From: Andreprevotia chitinilytica DSM 18519 | Lineage (GTDB): Bacteria; Pseudomonadota; Gammaproteobacteria; Burkholderiales; Chitinibacteraceae | Assembly: GCF_000711875.1 (NCBI RefSeq) | Contig: NZ_JONM01000002.1 | Span: forward strand, 481,859-545,858 | Length of the DNA stretch: 64,000 bases | Direction: 5' to 3' | In this document: positions 19,913 to 30,432 of the stretch, piece by piece | Numbering within the stretch: position 1 is the stretch's first letter | Layout of the letters: each line of letters begins with the position of its first letter | Notes under the pieces: generated by a model | What the model was told of the DNA's origin: nothing | Databases searched by the model: none | Seen by the model: the letters and a program-made list of their open reading frames with translations, nothing else | Position numbers and translations under genes: made by a program

Positions 19913-22210
19913 ATGCTGGAAATTGAAATCGACGGTAAGACTTTGACAGTGCCGGGCGGTAGCACGGTGATGGACGCGGCGAACTCCGTCGGCGTGCACA
20001 TCCCGCATTTCTGCTACCACAAGAAACTGTCGATCGCCGCCAACTGCCGCATGTGCCTGGTCCAGGTCGAGAAAGCGCCCAAGCCGCTGCCCGCCTGTGC
20101 CACGCCCGTGACCGACGGCATGAAGGTCTACACGCACTCTGATATGGCCGTGAAGGCCCAGAAGGGCGTGATGGAGTTTCTGCTCATTAATCACCCGCTC
20201 GATTGCCCGATTTGCGATCAGGGCGGCGAGTGCAACCTGCAGGACTTGGCGGTTGGCTATGGTCAATCCGGCTCGCGCTATCAGGAAGAAAAGCGCGTGG
20301 TCGTGAACAAGGACTTGGGCCCGCTCGTCTCCACTGACATGACGCGCTGCATCCACTGCAGCCGCTGCGTGCGCTTCACCGAAGAAATCGCCGGCTTCCA
20401 GGAGCTGGGCATGGGTGGCCGTGGCGAATTCACCGAAGTATTGCCTTTCATTGGCAAAACGGTGAACTCAGAAATTTCCGGCAACATCATCGATTTGTGC
20501 CCGGTCGGCGCGCTTACCAGCAAGCCGTTCCGCTACAGCGCCCGCACGTGGGAGCTGTCCCGTCGCAAGAGCGTCGCTGCACACGATGGCTTGGGTTCCA
20601 ACCTCGTCGTGCAAGTGAAGGATCACAAGATCAAGCGCGTGCTGCCGCTGGAAAACGAAGCCATCAACGAATGCTGGCTGTCCGATCGCGATCGCTTCAG
20701 CTACGAAGCGCTGAACTCGGATGAGCGTCTGACCAAGCCGCTGATCAAGCAGGGCGGCGTGTGGCAAGAAGCTGACTGGCAAACCGCGCTCGAATATGTC
20801 GCCAATGGCCTGAAGTCGGTTGTCGCTGATCACGGCGCGGATAGCGTCGCTGGCGTGGCGAATCAAGCTGCTACCCTGGAAGAGCTGTTCCTGTTCAAGA
20901 AGCTGCTCGCCGGTGTTGGCGTGCACAACGTCGAGTCCCGCCTGCGTGTAACCGATCCGGTTGCCACCAAGGGTGTGCAGTGGCTGGGGCAGTCGATTGC
21001 CGATCTCGCGCAAAACAATGCCGTGCTGGTTGTTGGTTCTACGCTGCGCAAGGATCAGCCACTGATCGCACAACGTCTGCGTCAGGGCGTCAAACGTGGT
21101 CTTGCGCTCTCCATCGTCAATTCGCACGGTGACGATCTGCTCACCAAGCTGGCTGGAGAAGTCGTTACTCGCCCGGATCAACTGGTGGAAGGCGTGCTGG
21201 CTGTACTGAAGGCTGCCGTCGAGTTGAAGGGTGCCACTGCTCCCGCGAATATCGATCTGGTTGGCGTTGAAGTGACGGCCGCCGCGAAGCAAGTTGCTGA
21301 ATCGTTGATCGGCAAGGAAAGCACTTCAGTGTTGCTCGGCAACCTCGCTATGCAAAACGCCCGTGCTTCCGAGCTTTACGCAGCTACTGCTGCGCTGGCT
21401 GAAGTTGTTGGTGCGAAGCTGGGTGTGCTGTCGGACGCGGCCAATAGCGTTGGCGCGCAACTGCTGGGCTTCCAAGGTGCCGGCAACGTGTTTGCCCAGC
21501 CGAAGAAAGCCTACGTGCTGCTCAATGCTGAAGCTGATTTCGATACCGCTAACGGTGCCGAAGCAGTCGCCGCGCTGGAAAAGGCCGAAATGGTCGTGGT
21601 GATGTCGCCGTTCCAGTCGTGCGCATTTGATTACGCCGACGTGATCCTGCCGGTTTCGCCGTTCTCCGAAACCTCCGGCACCTTCGTCAACATGGAAGGC
21701 CTGCCGCAAAGCTTCAATGGCGTGGTGCGCCCGCTCGGCGAAACCCGTCCGGCGTGGAAGGTGTTCCGTGTGCTCGGCAACCTGCTGGGTCTGGAAAACT
21801 TCCACTACAACAGTTCGGAAGAAATCCGCGATGAAATCCTGGCTGCCGGTATCGATGGCAAGCTGGATAACGCACCCGCTGCGGCTGTCACCGTCAAGGC
21901 GCAAGCTGCTTCCGGTCTGGTTCGTCTGGCCGAAGTGCCGGCGTATCAGGTGGATGCCATCACCCGCCGTGCTACCAGCTTGCAAGCAACTGCCGATGCG
22001 CAAGTCGCTGGTCAATTGCGTGCAAATGCAGCCACCCTGGCATCGCTGGGCGTTGCCGCTGGTGATCAAGTGCGTGTGAGCCAAGGTGGCGAGGCGCTAC
22101 TGGTTGCGGTGGAAGACAAGAAGCTCGCCGATCAGGTCCTGCGTGTGCCGCTGGCATCGCCTGCTACCCGCAATCTGGGTGCCGGTGTGATCACGGTTAC
22201 CAAGGCATAA
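19913..22210 (+). CDS. nuoG: NADH-quinone oxidoreductase subunit G
   Basis: NuoG (765 residues) is the largest peripheral subunit, passing electrons from NuoEF toward NuoI. The N-terminal ferredoxin domain has 2Fe-2S ligands ([19 protein letters not shown]). Next come the His/Cys cluster [14 protein letters not shown] and a 4Fe-4S site CIHCSRC plus DLCPVGAL. The rest is a molybdopterin-oxidoreductase-like fold without obvious cofactor. The alanine-rich C-terminal third is weakly conserved in the family. Confidence 0.97.
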   Translation: MLEIEIDGKTLTVPGGSTVMDAANSVGVHIPHFCYHKKLSIAANCRMCLVQVEKAPKPLPACATPVTDGMKVYTHSDMAVKAQKGVMEFLLINHPLDCPICDQGGECNLQDLAVGYGQSGSRYQEEKRVVVNKDLGPLVSTDMTRCIHCSRCVRFTEEIAGFQELGMGGRGEFTEVLPFIGKTVNSEISGNIIDLCPVGALTSKPFRYSARTWELSRRKSVAAHDGLGSNLVVQVKDHKIKRVLPLENEAINECWLSDRDRFSYEALNSDERLTKPLIKQGGVWQEADWQTALEYVANGLKSVVADHGADSVAGVANQAATLEELFLFKKLLAGVGVHNVESRLRVTDPVATKGVQWLGQSIADLAQNNAVLVVGSTLRKDQPLIAQRLRQGVKRGLALSIVNSHGDDLLTKLAGEVVTRPDQLVEGVLAVLKAAVELKGATAPANIDLVGVEVTAAAKQVAESLIGKESTSVLLGNLAMQNARASELYAATAALAEVVGAKLGVLSDAANSVGAQLLGFQGAGNVFAQPKKAYVLLNAEADFDTANGAEAVAALEKAEMVVVMSPFQSCAFDYADVILPVSPFSETSGTFVNMEGLPQSFNGVVRPLGETRPAWKVFRVLGNLLGLENFHYNSSEEIRDEILAAGIDGKLDNAPAAAVTVKAQAASGLVRLAEVPAYQVDAITRRATSLQATADAQVAGQLRANAATLASLGVAAGDQVRVSQGGEALLVAVEDKKLADQVLRVPLASPATRNLGAGVITVTKA

Positions 22211-22220
22211 GGGGAAAAGC

Positions 22221-23273
22221 ATGGAATTCTTTCACACCACGCTTGGCCTCAACGAAACCTTGGCCTTCTTTATCTGGACCCTGCTCAAGATCGTTTGCAT
22301 CGTTGCGCCGATCTTTGGCGCCGTGGCTTACCTCACGCTCGCTGAGCGCAAGGTAATCGGCTACATGCAGATCCGGATCGGCCCGAACCGGGTCGGCCCG
22401 TTCGGTCTGCTGCAACCGATCGCCGACGGCGTGAAGTTGCTGCTGAAGGAAATCATCGCGCCGACTGCTGCCAGCAAGGGTTTGTTCTTCCTGGCCCCGG
22501 TCATGGTGCTGATGCCAGCATTGGCCGCTTGGGCGGTTGTGCCGTTCTATCCGGGCTTCGTGCTGGCAGATGTGAACGTCGGTCTGCTGTACGTGATGGC
22601 GATTACTTCGATGGGCGTTTACGGCGTGATTCTCGCCGGTTGGGCGTCCAACTCGAAGTACGCGTTTCTCGGTGCAATGCGCGCTGCGGCACAGGTGATC
22701 TCATACGAACTGGCGATGGGTTTCGCGCTGATTGGCGTGATCATGGTGTCCGGTTCGCTGAACCTCACCGACATCGTCAACCAGCAGGGTCATGGCATGG
22801 CCGGCGGTTCGGTCTTCTCCTGGAACTGGTTGCCGCTGCTGCCGCTGTTCGTGGTCTATTTCATCTCGGGTATCGCCGAAACCAACCGCGCCCCGTTCGA
22901 TGTGACTGAAGGCGAGTCGGAAATCGTCGCCGGCCACATGATCGAATACTCGGGCATGGGCTTCGCGCTGTTCTTCCTGGCTGAATACGCCAACATGATC
23001 CTGATCTCCGCCATGGCGTCGGTCATGTTCCTTGGCGGCTGGCTCAGCCCGTTCCCGGCCAGCGTGCCGTTCCTCGGCCACGCGAGCTTCCTGTGGTGGG
23101 TGCTGAAAGTCGCCTTCCTGTTGTTCTGCTTCTTGTGGTTCCGCGCAACATTCCCGCGTTACCGTTATGACCAGCTGATGCGCCTGGGTTGGAAAATCTT
23201 TATCCCGGTCACCTTGGTGTGGATCGTATTGGTTGGTGCCTGGATGCAAACCCCGCTGACGCTGTGGAAGTAG
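22221..23273 (+). CDS. nuoH: NADH-quinone oxidoreductase subunit H
   Basis: NuoH (350 residues, about eight helices) forms the membrane end of the quinone channel. The conserved loops [11 protein letters not shown] and [18 protein letters not shown] are intact. An AAGGGG-type site precedes the ATG, 10 nt after nuoG. Confidence 0.97.
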   Translation: MEFFHTTLGLNETLAFFIWTLLKIVCIVAPIFGAVAYLTLAERKVIGYMQIRIGPNRVGPFGLLQPIADGVKLLLKEIIAPTAASKGLFFLAPVMVLMPALAAWAVVPFYPGFVLADVNVGLLYVMAITSMGVYGVILAGWASNSKYAFLGAMRAAAQVISYELAMGFALIGVIMVSGSLNLTDIVNQQGHGMAGGSVFSWNWLPLLPLFVVYFISGIAETNRAPFDVTEGESEIVAGHMIEYSGMGFALFFLAEYANMILISAMASVMFLGGWLSPFPASVPFLGHASFLWWVLKVAFLLFCFLWFRATFPRYRYDQLMRLGWKIFIPVTLVWIVLVGAWMQTPLTLWK

Positions 23274-23289
23274 GGCGAGGAGAATAGAC

Positions 23290-23778
23290 ATGGAAAAAAT
23301 CAATCATTTCTTCAAGACCTTCCTGCTGGTCGAGCTCGTCAAGGGGCTGATGCTCACTGGGCGACACTTCTTCCAGCGCAAGATCACCGTCCAGTTCCCG
23401 GAAGAGAAAACCCCGTACAGCCCGCGTTTCCGTGGTCTGCATGCACAGCGTCGCTACGCCAACGGCGAAGAACGCTGCATCGCCTGCAAGCTGTGCGAGG
23501 CGGTTTGTCCGGCGCTGGCGATCACGATCGAATCTGAAACGCGTGATGACGGTACCCGCCGCACTTCGCGTTACGACATCGACCTGACCAAGTGCATTTT
23601 CTGCGGTTTCTGCGAAGAAGCCTGTCCGGTGGATGCGATCGTTGAAACGCATATCCTCGAATACCACGGCGAAAAGCGCGGCGATCTGTATTACACCAAG
23701 CCGATGCTGCTCGCGATCGGCGACAAGTACGAAAGCGAAATCGCAGCCAACAAGGCTGCGGACGCCAAGTACCGCTAA
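23290..23778 (+). CDS. nuoI: NADH-quinone oxidoreductase subunit I
   Basis: NuoI (162 residues) is the 8Fe ferredoxin-like subunit (clusters N6a and N6b) that hands electrons to N2 in NuoB. Two CxxCxxCxxxCP motifs are visible: [12 protein letters not shown] and [12 protein letters not shown]. The start is 16 nt after nuoH. Confidence 0.97.
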   Translation: MEKINHFFKTFLLVELVKGLMLTGRHFFQRKITVQFPEEKTPYSPRFRGLHAQRRYANGEERCIACKLCEAVCPALAITIESETRDDGTRRTSRYDIDLTKCIFCGFCEEACPVDAIVETHILEYHGEKRGDLYYTKPMLLAIGDKYESEIAANKAADAKYR

Positions 23779-23790
23779 CAGGGATCAGTC

Positions 23791-24429
23791 ATGACCGAAG
23801 CTATTTTCTTTATCTTTTCGATCGTCCTGATTGCTGCCGCGTTTGGCGTGATCGCGTCCAAGAACCCGGTGCACGCTGCCTTGTACCTTGTGCTGTCGTT
23901 CTTTACCGGTGCAGTGCTGTGGATGCTGATCAAGGCCGAGTTCCTGGCCGTGTCGCTGGTGGTCATCTACGTCGGCGCAGTCATGGTGCTGTTCATCTTC
24001 GTAGTGATGATGCTCGACATCAATTTCGAAGAGCTGCGCAAGGGCTTCTGGCAGTACGTGCCAGTGGCCGGCACGGTCGCTGCGATCATGGCAGTGGAAA
24101 TGGTGATGGTGCTGATGCACCGTGCTGCTGCGATCGATGGCGCGAAACTGCCTGATCCGGCACCGGGCTACAACAACGCCAAGGTGTTGGGTGAGTTGAT
24201 TTACACCCAGTACTTCCTGCCGTTCCAGTTGGCGGCCGTGATCTTGCTGGTTGGTATGATCGCCGCGATTGCGCTCACCTTGCGCAAGCGCAAGAACACC
24301 AAGTACATCAACCCGGCTGTCCAGATCAAGGTGAAGCGCGACGACCGTCTGCGCATCGTCTCTGTTCCGGTCGAAGCCCGTCCCTCCGTCGAGCCGCCCA
24401 AAGCGGATGACGGCGAACAACAAGCATAA
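23791..24429 (+). CDS. nuoJ: NADH-quinone oxidoreductase subunit J
   Basis: NuoJ (212 residues) is a membrane subunit with five helices. The third-helix stretch VVIYVGAVMVLFIFVVMMLD, with its flexible pi-bulge region, is typical. The hydrophilic C-terminal tail (from about 165) is basic then acidic and longer than in E. coli, as in other betaproteobacteria. Confidence 0.96.
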   Translation: MTEAIFFIFSIVLIAAAFGVIASKNPVHAALYLVLSFFTGAVLWMLIKAEFLAVSLVVIYVGAVMVLFIFVVMMLDINFEELRKGFWQYVPVAGTVAAIMAVEMVMVLMHRAAAIDGAKLPDPAPGYNNAKVLGELIYTQYFLPFQLAAVILLVGMIAAIALTLRKRKNTKYINPAVQIKVKRDDRLRIVSVPVEARPSVEPPKADDGEQQA

Positions 24430-24444
24430 GGGGCAGGGGAGACA

Positions 24445-24750
24445 ATGCTCACACTGACTCATTACCTGGTGCTGGCGGCGATCCTGTTTGCGATCTCCGT
24501 ATTCGGCATCTTCATGAACCGCAAGAATCTCATCGTGTTGCTGATGGCAATCGAATTGATGCTCTTGGCGGTCAACATCAACTTCATCGCGTTTTCGCAG
24601 TTCCTGGGTGACGCATCCGGCCAGATCTTCGTGTTCTTCATCCTGACCGTGGCGGCCGCTGAATCCGCCATTGGCTTGGCGATTCTGGTGGTGCTGTTCC
24701 GCAACCTGCGCTCGATCAACGTCGAAGACCTTGACTCTCTCAAGGGCTGA
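24445..24750 (+). CDS. nuoK: NADH-quinone oxidoreductase subunit K
   Basis: NuoK (101 residues) is a three-helix subunit homologous to MrpC. Conserved membrane glutamates lie in [11 protein letters not shown] and [11 protein letters not shown], part of the proton path. The size is exactly that of the family. Confidence 0.97.
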   Translation: MLTLTHYLVLAAILFAISVFGIFMNRKNLIVLLMAIELMLLAVNINFIAFSQFLGDASGQIFVFFILTVAAAESAIGLAILVVLFRNLRSINVEDLDSLKG

Positions 24751-24786
24751 CCGGGCCGCCGGCAAGATTAAAAACAGGGCTTACCC

Positions 24787-26832
24787 ATGGATATGAAAAC
24801 AATTTACTTGCTGATTCCGCTTGCGCCTTTGTTTGGCGCGCTGGTGGCCGGCCTGTTTGGCTGGGCGATCGGTCGTCGTGCCGCGCATACGGTGACGATT
24901 GCCGGTGTGGCGGTTGCATTCGCCTTGTCGGCCTACGTGCTCAAGACGCTGGTTGACGGCGGCGCGAACTTCAACGGCACTGTCTACACGTGGATGACCA
25001 TCAACGGCGTTGATCTGAACGTCGGCTTCCTGGTCGACAAGCTGACCGCGATGATGATGTGCGTGGTGACCTTCGTGTCGCTGATGGTGCACATCTACAC
25101 CATCGGCTACATGCAGGAAGACCCAGGCTATCAGCGGTTCTTCAGCTATATCTCGCTGTTCACCTTCTCGATGCTGATGTTGGTGATGGCCAATAACTTC
25201 GTCCAGCTGTTCTTCGGCTGGGAAGCGGTCGGTCTGGTTTCCTACCTGCTGATCGGCTTCTGGTTCAAGCGCCCGACGGCGACCTTCGCCAACCTGAAGG
25301 CGTTCCTGGTCAACCGCGTGGGCGACTTCGGCTTTCTGCTTGGCATCGGTTTGGTACTCGCTTATTTCGGCACGCTCGATTACGCCGAAGTGTTCGCCAA
25401 GGCGCCGGCGCTGAAAGATGCCACCATCAACCTGTTCCCGAGTGCCACCTGGTCGTTGATGTCCGTGACTTGCATTCTGCTGTTCATCGGCGCGATGGGT
25501 AAGTCGGCACAGTTCCCGCTGCACGTGTGGCTGCCGGACTCGATGGAAGGCCCGACCCCAATTTCCGCGCTGATTCACGCCGCAACAATGGTGACCGCCG
25601 GTATCTTCATGGTTGCTCGCATGAGCCCGCTGTTCGAGCTGTCCGATACCGCACTGAACTTTGTAATGGTGATTGGCGCGATCACCGCATTGTTCATGGG
25701 TTTCCTTGGCGTGATCCAGAATGATATCAAGCGCATCGTGGCGTACTCGACGTTGTCGCAGCTGGGCTACATGACAGTGGCACTGGGCGCATCGGCTTAC
25801 TCCGTGGCCGTGTTCCATTTGATGACGCACGCATTCTTCAAGGCACTGCTGTTCCTTGCTGCTGGTTCCGTGATCATTGGCATGCACCATGATCAGGACA
25901 TCCGCAACATGGGCGGCCTGCGCAAATACATGCCGATTACCTGGATCACGTCGTTGATTGGCTCCTTGGCGCTGATCGGCACACCGTTCCTGTCGGGCTT
26001 CTATTCGAAAGATTCGATCATCGAAGCTGTGCATGAGTCGCACCTGCCGGGTGCCGGATTTGCCTACTTCGCGGTTTTGGCTGGCGTATTCGTCACTGCG
26101 TTCTACTCATTCCGCCTGTACTTCCGTGTGTTCCACGGCAAGGAACAATGGATGCTGAATCACGATGCGCATCAGCATCACGATGATCATGCAGACGAAG
26201 AGGTCTCTGCCGATCACCACCATGGCCTCGGCCCGAACGACAAGCCGCATGAAAGCCCGTGGGTGGTGACCTTGCCGCTGGTGCTGCTGGCCATTCCGTC
26301 CGTCTTCATCGGTGCGTTTGGTATTGCCTCGATGCTGTACGGCCACTTCTTCGATGGCGTGATCTTCGTCAATGCCGAGTTGCACCCCGGCATGGAGCAT
26401 CTGAAGGAAGAATTCCGCAACGCCGCAGCAATGGGTGTGGGTTCGTTTACCCATGCGCCGTTCTGGCTGGCGTTGGCCGGTGTGGTTGTCGCATGGTTCT
26501 TCTATATGAAGCGCCCGGATATTCCGGCTGCGATTCAGGCCAAGACCGGCCCGATCAACACGCTGCTCGAAAACAAGTACTACATGGATCACATCTACAT
26601 CAACGGTTTCGCCGCCTTTGGCCGTGCGCTTGGCACCGTGTTGTGGAAGGTGGGCGATGTGTTGATGATTGACGGTCTGCTGGTCAACGGTTCGGCCAAG
26701 GTGGTGGGCTTCTTCTCCAGCGTCGTGCGTCGTTTGCAGACTGGCTACATCTATCACTATGCATTCGCGATGATCATCGGCGCGCTGGTGCTGGTGTCGT
26801 GGTGGGTGTTCCGGATTCTGCATTCGCTGTAA
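24787..26832 (+). CDS. nuoL: NADH-quinone oxidoreductase subunit L
   Basis: NuoL (681 residues) is the distal antiporter-like proton pump of complex I, with a long lateral helix near its C-terminus. The antiporter core is recognisable in FFGWEAVGLVSYLLIGFW, GKSAQFPLHVWLPDSMEGPT and HLMTHAFFKALLFLAAGS. A histidine-rich hydrophilic loop (about residues 458-485, bases 26160-26240) interrupts the C-terminal membrane part. The start is 36 nt after nuoK. Confidence 0.97.
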   Translation: MDMKTIYLLIPLAPLFGALVAGLFGWAIGRRAAHTVTIAGVAVAFALSAYVLKTLVDGGANFNGTVYTWMTINGVDLNVGFLVDKLTAMMMCVVTFVSLMVHIYTIGYMQEDPGYQRFFSYISLFTFSMLMLVMANNFVQLFFGWEAVGLVSYLLIGFWFKRPTATFANLKAFLVNRVGDFGFLLGIGLVLAYFGTLDYAEVFAKAPALKDATINLFPSATWSLMSVTCILLFIGAMGKSAQFPLHVWLPDSMEGPTPISALIHAATMVTAGIFMVARMSPLFELSDTALNFVMVIGAITALFMGFLGVIQNDIKRIVAYSTLSQLGYMTVALGASAYSVAVFHLMTHAFFKALLFLAAGSVIIGMHHDQDIRNMGGLRKYMPITWITSLIGSLALIGTPFLSGFYSKDSIIEAVHESHLPGAGFAYFAVLAGVFVTAFYSFRLYFRVFHGKEQWMLNHDAHQHHDDHADEEVSADHHHGLGPNDKPHESPWVVTLPLVLLAIPSVFIGAFGIASMLYGHFFDGVIFVNAELHPGMEHLKEEFRNAAAMGVGSFTHAPFWLALAGVVVAWFFYMKRPDIPAAIQAKTGPINTLLENKYYMDHIYINGFAAFGRALGTVLWKVGDVLMIDGLLVNGSAKVVGFFSSVVRRLQTGYIYHYAFAMIIGALVLVSWWVFRILHSL

Positions 26833-26882
26833 TCCGCTCCGCGCTCGTAATCGGATTGATGAAATAACAAGTAGGTAAGACT

Positions 26883-28382
26883 ATGACGGGTAAACTTCTG
26901 AGCCTCGCGATCTGGCTGCCGATTCTGGCTGGCCTCGTGGTGCTCGCTACCGGTGGGGACAAGCGGGCGAATGTTGCACGCTGGCTCTCGCTGATCGGCG
27001 CGCTGGCGGGCTTTCTGGTCACGATTCCGCTCTATACCGGTTTCGATATGCTCAACGGCGGCATGCAGTTCGTTGAGCTGAAGCCATGGATCGAGAGCTA
27101 CAACATCAACTATCACTTGGGTGTCGACGGCATCTCAATGTGGTTCGTGTTGTTGAACAGCTTCACCACGCTGATGGTGGTGCTGGCCGGCTGGCAGGTG
27201 ATTGAGCAGCGCGTTGGCCAGTACATGGCTGCGTTCCTGATCATGTCCGGCCTGATCAATGGCGCGTTCATCGCGCAGGACGCGATCCTGTTCTATTGCT
27301 TCTTCGAAGCCATGCTGATCCCGATGTACCTGATCATCGGTATCTGGGGCGGCCCGAATCGCGTCTACGCATCGATCAAGTTCTTCCTCTATACCCTGCT
27401 GGGCTCGCTGCTCACGCTGGTTGCCTTTATCTACCTGTATTACCAGGCCGATGGCAGCTTCGCGATTGCTGACTTTGCCCGCTTGCCGCTGGGCATGACG
27501 GCGCAGACGCTGATTCTGGTTGCATTCTTCTTCGCCTTTGCGGTGAAGGTGCCGATGTGGCCGGTCCACACCTGGTTGCCGGATGCCCACGTTGAAGCGC
27601 CGACAGGTGGTTCGATGGTGCTGGCGGCAATTACGCTGAAGCTCGGTGCATACGGTTTCCTGCGGTTTGCATTGCCGATCGTGCCGGATGCCTGCCGCCA
27701 ATACGCATGGGTGTTCGTGCTGCTCTCGCTGATCGCAGTCGTCTATATCGGTCTGGTTGCACTGGTGCAGACCGATATGAAGAAGCTGGTGGCGTATTCG
27801 TCGATCTCGCACATGGGTTTCGTCACGCTGGGCTTCTTCATGTTCGCCGGCGGCACACAGATGAATTCGTTCGCGGTCGAAGGCGCACTGATCCAGATGA
27901 TTTCGCACGGTTTCGTTTCCGCCGCGATGTTCTTCTGCATCGGTGTGATGTATGACCGTGTGCACAGTCGCAAGATCGCCGATTACGGTGGTGTCGCCAA
28001 CAAGATGCCGATCTTCGCCTCCTTCCTCATGCTGTTCGCGATGGCCAATTCTGGCTTGCCGGGCACGTCCGGTTTTGTGGGTGAGTTCTCGGTCATCCTG
28101 GGCGCAGTGCAAGTGAATTTCTGGTATGCCGTTGCTGGCGCCACCACGCTGATTTTCGGCGCGGCCTATACGCTGTGGATGTACAAGCGCGTGATCTTTG
28201 GCGATGTCGCCAACGAACACGTGGCGGAACTGACGGATGTGAACAAGCGCGAGTTCCTTGTGTTGGCTGTGCTGGCCGTCACGGTGCTGGGCATGGGTCT
28301 GTATCCGAAGCTGTTTACCGACGTGATGCACGTGTCGGTCAACGACCTGATCTGGCATGTTTCGCAATCGAAACTGCACTAA
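26883..28382 (+). CDS. nuoM: NADH-quinone oxidoreductase subunit M
   Basis: NuoM (499 residues) is the second antiporter-like pump of complex I, with about 14 helices. The first-half glutamate region (YCFFEAMLIPMYLIIGIWGG), the lysine segment VKVPMWPVHTWLPDAHVEAP and ISHMGFVTLG are typical. It begins 50 nt after nuoL with AAGTAGGTAAG-type leader sequence. Confidence 0.97.
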   Translation: MTGKLLSLAIWLPILAGLVVLATGGDKRANVARWLSLIGALAGFLVTIPLYTGFDMLNGGMQFVELKPWIESYNINYHLGVDGISMWFVLLNSFTTLMVVLAGWQVIEQRVGQYMAAFLIMSGLINGAFIAQDAILFYCFFEAMLIPMYLIIGIWGGPNRVYASIKFFLYTLLGSLLTLVAFIYLYYQADGSFAIADFARLPLGMTAQTLILVAFFFAFAVKVPMWPVHTWLPDAHVEAPTGGSMVLAAITLKLGAYGFLRFALPIVPDACRQYAWVFVLLSLIAVVYIGLVALVQTDMKKLVAYSSISHMGFVTLGFFMFAGGTQMNSFAVEGALIQMISHGFVSAAMFFCIGVMYDRVHSRKIADYGGVANKMPIFASFLMLFAMANSGLPGTSGFVGEFSVILGAVQVNFWYAVAGATTLIFGAAYTLWMYKRVIFGDVANEHVAELTDVNKREFLVLAVLAVTVLGMGLYPKLFTDVMHVSVNDLIWHVSQSKLH

Positions 28383-28410
28383 GAAATACTGAAAATAAAG
28401 GGTTTGGAGC

Positions 28411-29865
28411 ATGACCTGGACCAGTCTGAATGCCTCGTTCGCCACGCCGGAAATCTTCCTGCTGTGTGCGGCCTGCGCAATCCTGTTGATCGATCTTTTT
28501 GTCAGTAACGCCAAGCGGCACATCACCTATGTGCTGACCTTGGCCGCGCTGGCCGTTACCGCTTACCTGCTGGTGACCAATTACGCTACTCAGCCGCAAC
28601 TCGCCTTCAACAAGATGTTCGTTGCGGACCCGATTGCGAGCATCTCCAAGCTGGGCATCGTTCTTGGTGTCGCGCTGGTGTTGATCTACGGCCGTGGTTA
28701 CGCGGCGGCGCGTGGTCTATTCCGTGGCGAGCTGTTCACGCTCACGCTGTTTGCGCTGCTCGGCATGATGGTGATGAGTTCAGCAGTCAATTTCCTGTCG
28801 CTATATGTCGGGCTGGAATTGCTGTCGCTGTCGCTCTACGCGCTGGTTGCATTGCGCCGCGAGTCGGTGCAGGCCACTGAAGCGGCGATGAAGTACTTCG
28901 TGCTGGGTGCGCTGGCTTCCGGGATGCTGCTCTATGGCATGTCGATGGTTTATGGCGCCACGCAGTCGCTGGATGTGACCGTCATCGCACACAAGATCGT
29001 TAGTGGCGAAGCCAACCGCCTGCTGACCGTATTTGGCCTCGTGTTTATCGTGACCGGTATCGGCTTCAAGGTCGGCGCTGTGCCGTTCCATATGTGGGTG
29101 CCGGACGTCTACGAAGGCTCGCCGACGCTGATCGCGCAATTGATCGGCTCTGCACCGAAGTTGGCTGCGTTTGCCTTCATCATCCGCATCCTTGCCCAAG
29201 GTCTGGAAGGTTTCGCCTTCGACTGGCGTGGCATGCTGGTCGTGCTGGCGGTGCTGTCGCTGGTGATCGGTAACCTGACCGCGATTGCGCAGACCAATAT
29301 CAAGCGGATGTTTGCGTACTCGACAATCTCGCACATGGGCTTCCTGTTGCTGGGCATTCTGGTCGCCAACCCGATTGGCTACTCCGCTGCATTCTTCTAC
29401 GCCTTCACTTATGTGCTGACAGCAGCAGCTGGCTTCGGCTTAGTGATGCTGCTGTCGCGTGAAGGCTTCGAGGGTGACCAGATTGCTGACTTCAAGGGCT
29501 TGGCCAAGCGCAGCCCGTGGTTCGCCGGCATGATGTTGCTGGTGATGTTCTCGATGGCCGGTATCCCGGTCTTCGTTGGCTTCTTTGCCAAGCTGGCGGT
29601 GCTCAAGGCAATCGTGAATCTGGGTATGGTGTGGCTGGCTGTCGTGGCGGTCGCCATGTCGCTGGTCGGCGCGTTTTACTACCTGCGTGTCGTCAAGGTC
29701 ATGTACTTCGACGAGCCCACCGATAACACGCCGATTGTCGCCGCAGCCGATGCCCGTATCGTGTTGTCGCTCAATTGCCTGTTGTTGTTGGGTATGGGGC
29801 TTGCACCGAACTGGTTGCTGGCGAAGCTGGCCGAAGCAGTGCAGTACTCGCTGCTGCCGCTGTAA
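28411..29865 (+). CDS. nuoN: NADH-quinone oxidoreductase subunit N
   Basis: NuoN (484 residues) is the third antiporter-like pump. Conserved segments include YVGLELLSLSLYALVALRR, KVGAVPFHMWVPDVYEGSP and STISHMGFLLLG. It is the last canonical nuo gene and is followed 5 nt later by the DUF2818 gene, as usual in betaproteobacteria. Confidence 0.97.
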   Translation: MTWTSLNASFATPEIFLLCAACAILLIDLFVSNAKRHITYVLTLAALAVTAYLLVTNYATQPQLAFNKMFVADPIASISKLGIVLGVALVLIYGRGYAAARGLFRGELFTLTLFALLGMMVMSSAVNFLSLYVGLELLSLSLYALVALRRESVQATEAAMKYFVLGALASGMLLYGMSMVYGATQSLDVTVIAHKIVSGEANRLLTVFGLVFIVTGIGFKVGAVPFHMWVPDVYEGSPTLIAQLIGSAPKLAAFAFIIRILAQGLEGFAFDWRGMLVVLAVLSLVIGNLTAIAQTNIKRMFAYSTISHMGFLLLGILVANPIGYSAAFFYAFTYVLTAAAGFGLVMLLSREGFEGDQIADFKGLAKRSPWFAGMMLLVMFSMAGIPVFVGFFAKLAVLKAIVNLGMVWLAVVAVAMSLVGAFYYLRVVKVMYFDEPTDNTPIVAAADARIVLSLNCLLLLGMGLAPNWLLAKLAEAVQYSLLPL

Positions 29866-29870
29866 AGGTC

Positions 29871-30164
29871 ATGCTAGAAGTCGTTTTAATCTGCATATTG
29901 GCGGCGCTGGCCGCCAATATGCCTTTTATCTCATCCCGGTTGCTTTTCGGCATTAACTTGGCCGAAAAGCACTTTGGCTGGCGATTGCTGGAATGGGTGG
30001 TTTACTACTTGCTGCTCGGCCTCGTTGCCCGATTGCTGGAAGGACGTATCTCGGAAGTCCATTCACAGCATTGGCAGTTCTACGCAACGACGCTGGCGCT
30101 GTTTGCCGTCATGGCATGGCCCGGATTCGTCTGGCGTTACTTTTGGCGGAAGCCGGGTATTTGA
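29871..30164 (+). CDS. DUF2818 family membrane protein
   Basis: This 97-residue protein has three hydrophobic segments (about residues 2-24, 40-60 and 70-90). It starts MLEVVLICILAALAANMPF and ends FWRKPGI. This small family sits directly after nuoN in many betaproteobacteria, so it may be an accessory or assembly factor of complex I; no function is established that I know of. I chose ATG 29871; the longer frame runs back into nuoN. Confidence 0.85.
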   Translation: MLEVVLICILAALAANMPFISSRLLFGINLAEKHFGWRLLEWVVYYLLLGLVARLLEGRISEVHSQHWQFYATTLALFAVMAWPGFVWRYFWRKPGI

Positions 30165-30207
30165 CTGTAATTCGGCGAAATTTGTGCGGAATTTGTCGAT
30201 TGGGGGC

Positions 30208-30236
30208 TTGCAGCTCCAGACCGATCCCGCTATAGT
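30208..30236 (+). promoter_or_regulatory. Sigma-70-type promoter of tRNA-Val (and possibly thrS)
   Basis: TTGCAG (30208-30213) and TATAGT (30231-30236) are 17 bp apart and lie just before the tRNA start at 30251. There is almost no room for another promoter between the tRNA and the thrS leader, so this one may serve the downstream operon too. Confidence 0.6.
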
Positions 30237-30250
30237 TCGCCTTCTTCGTT

Positions 30251-30327
30251 AGGCACGTAGCTCAGCTGGTTAGAGCACCACCTTGACATGGTGGGGGTCG
30301 TTGGTTCGAGTCCAATCGTGCCTACCA
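30251..30327 (+). tRNA. tRNA-Val (anticodon GAC)
   Basis: The acceptor stem AGGCACG pairs with CGTGCCT and CCA is encoded. Anticodon stem CCACC/GGTGG carries loop TTGACAT, giving anticodon GAC, which reads GUC/GUU. The TTCGAGTCC T-arm is normal. The thrS leader begins about 15 nt after the tRNA end. Confidence 0.96.
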
Positions 30328-30356
30328 ACGCGAATTTAGTAAAAGGAATCAAGCTC

Positions 30357-30389
30357 ATGTTTCGAACTAGCACCACTACCCAAAGTTAA
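30357..30389 (+). CDS. Threonine-rich leader peptide of the thrS operon
   Basis: A 10-codon reading frame, MFRTSTTTQS then TAA, contains four Thr codons (ACT, ACC, ACT, ACC). It has an AAGGA ribosome site (30343-30347) at proper distance. A strong terminator hairpin follows at 30433-30464, and threonyl-tRNA synthetase starts 130 nt after the leader stop. This is the layout of classical leader-peptide attenuation, in which scarcity of charged tRNA-Thr stalls the ribosome and prevents termination. The peptide and hairpin are seen in sequence; the regulation is inferred. Confidence 0.75.
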   Translation: MFRTSTTTQS

Positions 30390-30399
30390 CCCCGGGTAG
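30376..30399 (+). promoter_or_regulatory. Leader RNA hairpin over the Thr codons
   Basis: CTACCC (30376-30381, inside the Thr codon run) can pair with GGGTAG (30394-30399). Two other pairings lie downstream: CTGGT (30407-30411) with ACCAG (30417-30421), and ATCAAGCTC (30348-30356) with GAGCTTGAT (30421-30429). They are mutually exclusive in part, as expected for an attenuator. Confidence 0.5.
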
Positions 30400-30432
30400 C
30401 CGTGCGCTGGTCAACAACCAGAGCTTGATGTT

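Noticed and set aside
24781..26043. 420-codon minus-strand frame, His/Gln-rich
   Set aside because: Antisense shadow of nuoL; composition is the mirror of hydrophobic codons, no start signal.
27135..28526. 463-codon minus-strand frame
   Set aside because: Antisense shadow of nuoM, same composition artefact.
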